Assembly (NCBI GenBank): GCA_029204225.1
Contig: CM055092.1
Coordinates: 85,150,810 to 85,214,809 of the forward strand
DNA: 64,000 nt
Direction: 5' to 3'
Origin: Diphasiastrum complanatum
Lineage: Eukaryota; Streptophyta; Lycopodiopsida; Lycopodiales; Lycopodiaceae
This document shows, piece by piece, positions 56,524-64,000 of this stretch. Position numbers and translations under genes: made by a program. The first letter of the stretch is position 1. Each line of letters opens with the position of its first letter. Under the pieces are notes generated by a model. The model was given only the letters and a program-made list of their open reading frames with translations, did no database searches and was not told where the DNA came from.

Positions 56524-59230
56524 ATGACAAACATGGGAGAGTCCATTTTGAGTGAAAGTAACAAATTGGACGGGATTTCCAACTATGCAGTGTGGAAATT
56601 CAAAATGAAAAACATACTGATGGAGAAAGACATGTGGGAAGTCATCACAGGTTATGAGAGAAGGCCGCCAAATGAAGCGGACATCAAAGTGTTTGACAAG
56701 AAGATGAGGAAAGCTTTGACCTTCATTAACTTGTCAGTGAAGGATCACATCATTACCCACATTTGTGATGCTGTTACACCCAGACAGGCATGGGATGTGC
56801 TAAAGGAGCAACTCAAGACGTCAAATCCATCAAGAATCATGTTTTTGAAGTCAAAGCTGAATAGTGCCCGAATGGAACAAGGAGAGCACATTCAGACGTA
56901 CATCACCAGAATCAACACAATGAGGGATGAAGTGCATTCTATTGGTGAGCGCGTGCGTGATGTGGAGCTGGTGCACAATGCATTGTGAAGAATTGAAGGA
57001 CCCTATCAGATGTTTGTGAGGAGAATATCATCAAGAGAAAGATTTCCAACCTTTGACGAGCTCATAGGAATCTTGATGCAGGAAGAGCAACGACGAGAAA
57101 TGGTGAAAACAAGATGTCAAAATATTGACGATCAGGCACTTGCAACACTCCAAAAACAAGGCAAGGGCAAGGGCAAAAAGAAGTCCAAACATCAATTTGC
57201 CAAGACTTAGGAGGATGAGGGATCTTCTAGTAAGACCCGGAAGAAAGACAAGTTCTTCCATTGTGGTAAAAAGAGCCATTGGAAGAGTGAATGTCAGAAA
57301 TTCCTGGCAGAACAAGGCAAGGGAAAACCAAAGCAAGCAGGTAACCCTGTTGATGAGGGTGAGATTGAAGACTCTACCATCTTCATATTTTCATTGTCAT
57401 CTAATCAAGATGATCAAGCGTGGTATATTGACTCTGGAGCCACAAGACACATGACAGGTAACAAGGATTGGTTCAGTAGCTTAAAAGTGTTGGATAATGG
57501 AACGTCCATTTCACAAGCAAATGGTGATGTGTGCAAGGTCAAGGGTATAGGCACTACCTGATGGCAAAAGCAGGATGATCAAGGAGGTACCGTACCAGGT
57601 TTGAAGAAAAATCTACTTTCAGTTGGAGTCATTACTGATCAAAAGTTGAAATTAGAATTCGCCCATGATCATTGTTATGTGAAGGATGTGAACCAAAAGT
57701 TCAAAGTTATTGCGGATGGAGTAAGGGAGCCCAATACAAAGTTGTACAAGCTGAATGCTACAATCAAGGGGAAACATGGACTTGTCTCATCCATTCCATC
57801 GCAAACTAAGTTGTGGCATAAGAGGCTTGGTCACTTGAACCTAGGAAGCCTTAGTTTGATGAGGAAATTAAAATGGTGAAAGGATTGCCTACCATAGAAG
57901 ACCACTTGAAATCGATGTGAAAATCATGTGTATATGGGAAGTAGCATCGAGAGAAGTTCAATAAAGGTGGTGTTGCAAGGGCAAAGAACATCCTGGATTT
58001 GACATCCTGGATTTGATCCACACAGATTTATGCGGGCCTATGAGGACTATGTCCTTAAGTAAAGCCTTCTATTTCATGACCTTTATTGATGATATGTCAC
58101 GTAAGACGTGGATCTACTTCTTGAAAAAGAAATCGGATGCATTTGACAATTTCCAGAGCTTCAAAGCACCATGGGAGAGGAGATGGAGTCAATTGCTAAG
58201 TATAGCACATGGGACTTAGTAGAACCAGCAGTTGGCAAGAAACCCATTGGTTTCAAATGGGTATACAGGACTAAGTATCATGCAGATGGAAGTATAGCAA
58301 AGCACAAGGCAATATTGGTGATCAAAGGGTATGCACAAAGTAAAGGCATTGACTATGAGGAGACCTTTGCGCCAGTATGTAAGTGGAATACTCTACGTCT
58401 ACTTGTTGTTTTAGCTTCACATTTTGGTTGGCCTTTGCATCAGATGGATGTGAAATCTGCTTTTCTAAATGGTGAGTTAGAAGAAGAGGTGTTCATGGAT
58501 CAACCTGAAGGCTTTGTAGCGAAAGGACAATAGAATAAAGTATGTCGCTTGAAGAAAGCGCTTTATGGTCTTAAACAGGCACCATGTGCATGGTGTAGCA
58601 GGCTTGATGCCTACTTTTCTTCAAAGGGGATGGTGAGAACACATTCTGATCCAAATTTGTATGTCTTATGCTTCAATGGTATGGTTTCTTTGATTGCTCT
58701 TTATGTTGATGACTTGATTATTACGGGAAATAATCAAGAGATGATAGACATGATCAAGAAAGACCTCATGGAATAATTCGAGATGACATATCTCAGCCTG
58801 ATGCATTATTGCCTTGGAGTAGAGGTGTGGCAAAAAGGACACGAAGTGGGTTTAACATAGGTGAAGTATGTCAAAGAGTTGTTGTATAGGTTTAGGTTGC
58901 AGGATTGCAAACCAGTGAATACTCCTATTGAACCAGGTAAAAAACTTTCTAAGCTTGATGAGTCACAATCATTTGATGCTACGCTATATAGGCAGTTAGT
59001 AGGGAGCTTGATTTACCTTAGCACGACTAGACCAGATATATGCTATGTTGTTGGCATTGTAAGTCAGTTTCCGACAACACCTACGGAAACGCATTGGAAG
59101 GCAACTAAACACATTTTGCGTTATGTAAAAGGCGCTTCAGATTATGGCTTGATTTACAGAAAGCATGAGGGTTTACCTGAGTTGTGTGGCTATGTGGATG
59201 CGGATTGGGGAGGTGACTATGATGATCGTA
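56524..59230 (+). pseudogene. Copia C2 gag to RNase H start, inverted segment
   Basis: Gag opens at ATG 56524 (MTNMGESILSESNKL) and stays open to 56988, better than in C1. The zinc knuckle reads FHCGKKSHWKSEC after a lost Cys; the protease motif WYIDSGATRHMT and the integrase start (DLCGPMRTMSL) are kept. At about 58168 roughly 985 bp of the rest of integrase are deleted, fusing it to reverse transcriptase (WVYRTKYHADGS, MDVKSAFLNG, YVDDLIITGN at about 58702). The segment ends after YVDADWGGD at 59230, lacking about 200 bp of RNase H relative to C1. Confidence 0.88.
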
Positions 59231-59869
59231 GACCTGCCCTTTTTCCCTTACTAGGCCACTCGTCGCTTTTTCACCAAATTGAAAGCCAAATTGACGTCGC
59301 CTTCCAAAATGCACTCAGTCGTCAACTCCCAACTACGTGCCCAATGGAATGGTGAAATCACTTTTGGTGCACTCCAAACACTTTCTCTACTACAATCACT
59401 CTGTTTTGTTGTACCGTACTTGCGAGTATAGTTCAGGTGCCCTTCATTTGGAGTCTGTAGCCCTTCGTTTGGAGCAAAACGGATATAGGACCCAAAAATA
59501 GGGACTTTTCTAGTTTTTGAACTGTTTCTTCAAAGTGAAGAAACTTCACCTTTCATGAACTTGGGACCCAACTCAACTTTCAATTTGAGAATTTTTATTG
59601 AAGTTTAATGGCTATATTTGTTTCAAATCCACTTAGCCTTCTTCAACGACCCTTCAGAGTCCATCTAATGGTCGATTTTGATCCGACAGTGGGTACTCAT
59701 CCTGAGTAGCACGATCTCGACCGTCGATCTTGATAATACTTTATCCAATAGTCTCAGGTAGATTTGTGTGCTAATAGTAGAGCCCTGCAGCCGCTACACA
59801 CCTGGAGACACTACTGTTCTCCCGAAGCTCTCTTCAACGGCGATGTTGTACTATGTACACTCCTTGTAC
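59231..59869 (-). other. Copia C2 5' leader
   Basis: The reverse complement of parts of the C1 leader (compare 59233-59290 with 25785-25848). It is roughly half as long as the C1 leader. Confidence 0.75.
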
Positions 59870-59882
59870 GGCTCTGATACCA
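59870..59882 (-). other. Primer-binding site, initiator tRNA-Met (copia C2)
   Basis: The minus strand reads TGGTATCAGAGCC, abutting the LTR. Confidence 0.9.
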
Positions 59883-60154
59883 ACTTAGAATTTGCTTCGA
59901 ACAGGAACACAGATCATGCTACACAGTAACACGAATAGAAAACACTCTCCACAACAAGCTCACATAGCAACTGTATTTCTCAAAATGAAATTACACTGTA
60001 CATATAGTTGTTCACTCAGGCAACCCATGCATGACCCAGGTTGTCTTTGGCGGGGCGCATGTCCCATCGACTTGCCTTGTGGCGAGGCCAACTAATCCTT
60101 ATCGATTGATAGGACCCACAGTACAATAGCATAGTGATTCTACTTTAATTCTAG
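59883..60154 (-). repeat. 5' LTR of copia C2
   Basis: 272 bp, plus-strand ends ACTTAGAATT and AATTCTAG. Followed directly by CTATATA, the duplicated target. Confidence 0.85.
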
Positions 60155-61728
60155 CTATATAGTAGTGGGGTTTCTCTCTTTCCATTCACTCAGTCTACTT
60201 GGGAGTTGGTGGATGGAGAGCACGTGCATGAGCAAGGATGTATCTCCAGGCTAGGAGATGTATGCTAGGGAGAGCCGAGGGAGATGTATGCTAGAGAGAG
60301 CCGAGGGTGATGGCTGGTGGTATGGGACGCCAATTATCACAGGAGGCTCAACTAGGCATGATGGTGTCGATAGCTCCAGTGCATGCGGGTGGGTCAGTTG
60401 TGACCCTATGGATGGGCGGATACGGTGCGTCGTCACTAGTATGGGGTCTCCGATAACCTTCAAGGTAGTAATAAGGGAGTTGTAACACCATGTGTATAGA
60501 TACTTATATTTTTAGATCTATCGTTCTTGTTGGTACATTTGCTAGTGTTTTAGTCATGTAGTTTACGTATATTCTTGAACTTTGACTAATTATGTAATTG
60601 TGCTATATTTGGTATTGAACCATGTAAGAATGTTTATTTTGTTTTTGTAAAGTGTAATTGTTCAGATGTATTGACTCGCATGACATTTAATTTCAGTATT
60701 TGTGATTATTGGGGTATATTGAAGCTAGTATTTATTTATTCAAACTCATTATTGAATGAACCTCATTTATTTGGACTCGACATTTTTCCAAACTCTTTGA
60801 AATGTAATTTGTTTATCTAGGGTGGAATGGAAGGAGTGACTTATCTTGTTCATCATCAAACTAAACTCATTTATTTGGATTTATTTTTTGCACTAATTAA
60901 TTCAATAGGGTTGTATTTTCTAAACTATCTTTGGTTGCTTGCAACAATTATCCCAAATGTGTTTCCTTTATGTCTCGTGATACGTCTCCAAGTCAGGGAC
61001 CTGGCCGCAGTCGAGGGTCATCCCATTTTTCCTCCATGAGTGATGATGAGGTCTCAGTTATATGGATGGGATGTCTCCCTCGCACGTGTAGGCATAATCA
61101 TGGAGAGACTACAGGCTCGTTGGGAGGAACGAAGTTCTAGTAGGTTGGTCAACTACCTGTCAACATCCTATCATTATGAGGAGATCTAGTCTCCACAACC
61201 CTCCAACCAAGGTGTTTTCCCCTCCCACGAGGGTCTCTCCGGTGAGAGTCCCTCCCCCTCACACTCTAATGCTAGTGTCTCTTCCCTGCATTCCTAGGAA
61301 AAGAGAGATCGTAGAAGGAGTCACCTCAGCGGCAGCTCCTATTGTGGCGGTTGCGATGATGATGTCGTTTCTTATGCGGCCTCAAGTCTAGCACACCCCT
61401 CTACCAAGCCTCGTCATAGACATTTCTTACTTGAATAAATCCTAACTCATGAAGCAGCGTACATGGCATGTGATACTACAACTCCTGCATCTGTCACACC
61501 TGAGTAACCCGGCACCCCCATACTCCCCCCTCACATTTTTCCGTCTTCGGTACCCACACCCCCTATGGGCACTCCATGGCACTGCGATCTCTCTTGCCAG
61601 GCCACTCCACCCATTTTTTCTCCCATTCAGACATCTGTTGGTTACACTCCCATTTAGACTCCTCCCCAACCTTCTCCTCTTCAGACCCTACCCTGACCTT
61701 CTCGCCTTCAAAATCCTCTCCAAAATTC
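60155..61728. other. Rest of gypsy F LTR, then unassigned sequence
   Basis: 60155 onward continues the interrupted gypsy F LTR just downstream of its TATA box; its end was not found. A 26-bp unit containing GAGATGTATGCTAG is duplicated in tandem near 60257-60308. From about 60480 to 61728 I see only short ORFs without recognisable domains. Confidence 0.45.
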
Positions 61729-62631
61729 TGTAGGAAAAATAGTTATTATTCTTCCACAGAGAACATGATGAAAGTTTGAATAAATCAAACTAATATCAAT
61801 GTCTTCAATCGGGTTTATTTCTGATCTATGTACTAATAGAACAGTATTTACCTTGATTGAATTTGCGTGCGGAAATAACATGCGGAATTAAGAGACAACT
61901 TAAGACAATTTTAGACAATTTTAGACAAATAGAAATTATTGATCAAAAACGAATTTATAATTCTGAATCTGAATTAATATACATCTCTTGTTGTCTTATC
62001 TCGTTGTTGTGTCTCTGATTGAATGAGTCTGAGAATCTCCTCAGTTTGAGTGTGTTTTACAATGAGTAGTGCACATGTATTTATATTGCTACATGATAGG
62101 CTTTTGGTCTTTTAATTCTATAATAGTAGATCTAACCGTTTACAACAATTGATATTCAAATAGACGCTCTGTTTTCAGGGTCGAATAATTTCTGTTCGCA
62201 AATATTTCATGACAGTCCATCTCTTTGTTATAGCTTCGTGTTTCATGAATATTTCGCGACACTTATCTCTTCGCGACATTTTCACGAATTATTTGCAATA
62301 GTAAATGGATATGAGCTTGAAGAAGAATCTAGAATATTTCACGAATTGTTCGTGACAATTTCGCGACATCTAAGATTTGAACAAGAAACAAAATATTTTG
62401 TGACAAGATTTTGTTCACAAATCTTTCGAGCTTCAACAAGAAACCACGAGCTTCTACAAGGAACTATTATGCGAATCTTTCGATTGGCTACAAGATAAAT
62501 TTTGCGAATCCTTCGAGGTTGATCATGAATAGAAATGCTTCGAGTTCGCGTTCGTTTCTTTCTCATCCATTGTCAAGTAAACTGCGCACTTTGTTAGTAG
62601 AATCGAGATCTATGTGATCATGTGTTCTACA
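61729..62631 (-). repeat. 3' LTR of copia G
   Basis: Plus-strand ends are TGTAGGAAAAATAG and GTGTTCTACA, so the element reads TGTAG...CTACA with a 5-bp terminal inverted repeat. A polypurine tract (minus strand CCCACTTTGAGAGGGAGC) adjoins at 62632-62649. Confidence 0.75.
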
Positions 62632-62764
62632 GCTCCCTCTCAAAGTGGGCAGTTGGATTAATCCCAATTTTCTTCATTGCTTCTCGAACAAAACTTTATT
62701 GAGTGGCTTTGTAAAGATATTAGCTGTCATTTCCTCTGTGGGTATAAAGACTGTCTTCAGTATC

Positions 62765-63999
62765 TCACTTCTCGACTAAGTCTCGAATAACATGATACAT
62801 GATAGCAATATGCTTCATTTTCGAATGAAATACAAGATCTTTTGTAAGATAGATTGCTGAAGTGTTATCCATTAACAAGACATAAAGTTCAAAAATAGAT
62901 TCATCAAATCCTTCCAACATTTGTTTGATCCAGATCAGTTCGTTTGCCATCTTGGCTGCTGTTACATATTTTGCTTCATAGGAAGATTGAGCTACTGCTG
63001 TTTGCTTCTTGCTTATCCAGAGTATGGCTGCGCCAGATACTAGAGTACAACCTCCTGAAATACTTTTGTTATCATCCTTCATTGATGCCCAGCTTGTGTC
63101 ACTGTAAGATTCGATATGAAATCTAGCTTCCTTCGAATAACACAGTCCATAGTCTTTTGTTTCCTGGAGATATTGTAGTACTCTTTTTGCCAACTTCCAA
63201 TGCAACAATCCTGGGTTCTAATTATATTGGCTCAGCCTATATACTGCAAATGCTATATCAGGTCTGGTATTGTTTGCAAGATATAACAATGATCCAATCA
63301 GCCTACAATAAGGTGTATTGGCCATTTGCTTCTCTTCCTCGAGAGTCTGCGGACAATCTGCCTTGTTCAATATTGTTCGAAGTATCATGGGAGTATGCAC
63401 ACCTTTGCATTCGAGCATGTTCTTCAATGATCTTTTGAGTGTACTTTTGTGGTGAAGATACAACTTACCACCTTCAAAGTCTCTCTCGATCTGCAAGCCT
63501 AGATAGATTTTTGTTATCCTAGGTCAGCTGATCCCAAATATCTCAAAAAATGTCTCATTTGACATCTGAAATTAACTTATCTCTTCTTGAGAAGATAAGT
63601 GTGTCATCAACATAAATAGCTAGAATGATTAATTTCATTTTGGACATGCTTGATATAGACAATTAATTCAGTAAATAGAGGTTTGAAGCCTAAGGAACGT
63701 AGTGCTTCGTCCTTCTTTTTATACCATTGTCTGGCTGCCTGTTTCAGACCATAAATGCTTTTATCATGTGACATCCATATTTTGGATATTCTTGGCTTAC
63801 AAAACCAAGTGGTTGGTCATGAATAAGTCTTTCTTCCAATTCTGCGTGCAAAGAAAGTAGTTTTCTCATCCAAAATATGGATTTTTAAATCATGAGCCAC
63901 TGCATACACGAATAACAAGCGAATTGATGTATGTTTGACTCCGGTGAGAAAGTATCAATGTAGTCGATCTTATACTTCTGTGAGAATCCTTTAGCAACC
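62765..63999 (-). pseudogene. Copia G reverse transcriptase and RNase H, 3' end
   Basis: From the right edge the frame reads VAKGFSQKYKIDYIDTFSPE, then broken reverse transcriptase blocks. An intact IYVDDTLIFS motif lies near 63600-63625, then RLIGSLLYLANNTRPDIAFAV (63218-63496). RNase H follows in 63208-62765 (SYSDTSWAS, SSYEAKYVTA, LMDNTSAIYL, HSKMKHI). It stops at VEK without the usual FTK tail being open. Stops and frameshifts interrupt the reverse transcriptase part, and the element continues beyond the window. Confidence 0.85.
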
Positions 64000-64000
64000 A

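Larger units (their letters stand above)
55972..60154 (-). mobile_element. Copia C2 with inverted internal region
   Basis: The outer parts are in minus orientation: the 3' LTR at 55972-56243 with polypurine tract and the end of RNase H (56250-56509), and the 5' leader, primer site (59870-59882) and 5' LTR (59883-60154) at the other end. The interior from about 56510 to 59230 (gag to RNase H) is on the plus strand. Both LTRs are 272 bp. Direct repeats CTATATA flank the element (55965-55971 and 60155-60161), consistent with a single insertion followed by an internal inversion. Confidence 0.88.

Noticed and set aside
60258-61779. Several ORFs of 65-95 codons
   Set aside because: They overlap in competing frames and lack any recognisable domain, splice signal or conserved motif; I did not list them as genes.

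Overview
This is a stretch of nuclear DNA from a land plant. It holds one recognisable host gene set in a dense nest of decayed LTR retrotransposons. The plant assignment rests on GT-AG spliced coding sequence for a plant-type purple acid phosphatase, retroelement primer-binding sites matching plant tRNA-Asp and initiator tRNA-Met, and degenerate plant-type telomeric motif (CCCTAAA). The repeat style would fit a large genome, possibly a fern or lycophyte, but nothing here fixes the species.

Layout. 1-5378 is the left arm of a large inverted repeat: a broken Ty1/copia element (copia A) into which a Ty3/gypsy element (LTR, tRNA-Asp primer site, gag, protease, then a piece of pol in reverse orientation) has inserted. 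5379-5610 finishes the reversed pol piece, and 5611-8318 has no gene I can support. 8319-15692 (minus strand) is a purple acid phosphatase gene in 13 exons. All metal-ligand motifs are intact after splicing; intron 1 carries a copia fragment (copia D) and intron 9 is almost entirely dinucleotide repeat. 15.7-20.1 kb holds a palindromic MITE-like element, a (GA)n tract and two LTR remnants. 20131-24546 is a gypsy-type element with 1.2-kb LTRs and only a 2-kb interior lacking recognisable pol. 24547-30376 is a nearly full-length but stop-riddled copia element (C1), followed by the minus-strand gag and LTR of another copia (B).

30.4-39.2 kb holds hairpins, a (CT)n tract and a minus-strand gypsy gag (H). 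39164-44541 is the right arm of the inverted repeat. Copia A continues from it to its PBS and LTR (43544-47405). 47.4-50.1 kb is the 3' half of copia E with an internally duplicated LTR, followed by degenerate telomeric repeat. 51.9-54.3 kb contains a possible DNA-transposon or gene remnant with GCCACG-rich hairpins and a 170-bp (CT)n tract. 54.4-60.2 kb is a chromovirus-like gypsy 3' end (F) whose LTR is interrupted by a second copy of the C family (C2), and the central part of C2 is inverted relative to its own LTRs. 61.7-64.0 kb is the 3' end of a minus-strand copia element (G).

The coding regions do not form a pathway. The phosphatase is the only host gene recognised. The rest is retroelement gag-pol in decay, useful mainly as a record of insertion, inversion, deletion and duplication. 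Coordinates of the phosphatase exons come from hand-tracing splice sites and reading phase; LTR ends marked 'about' are approximate.
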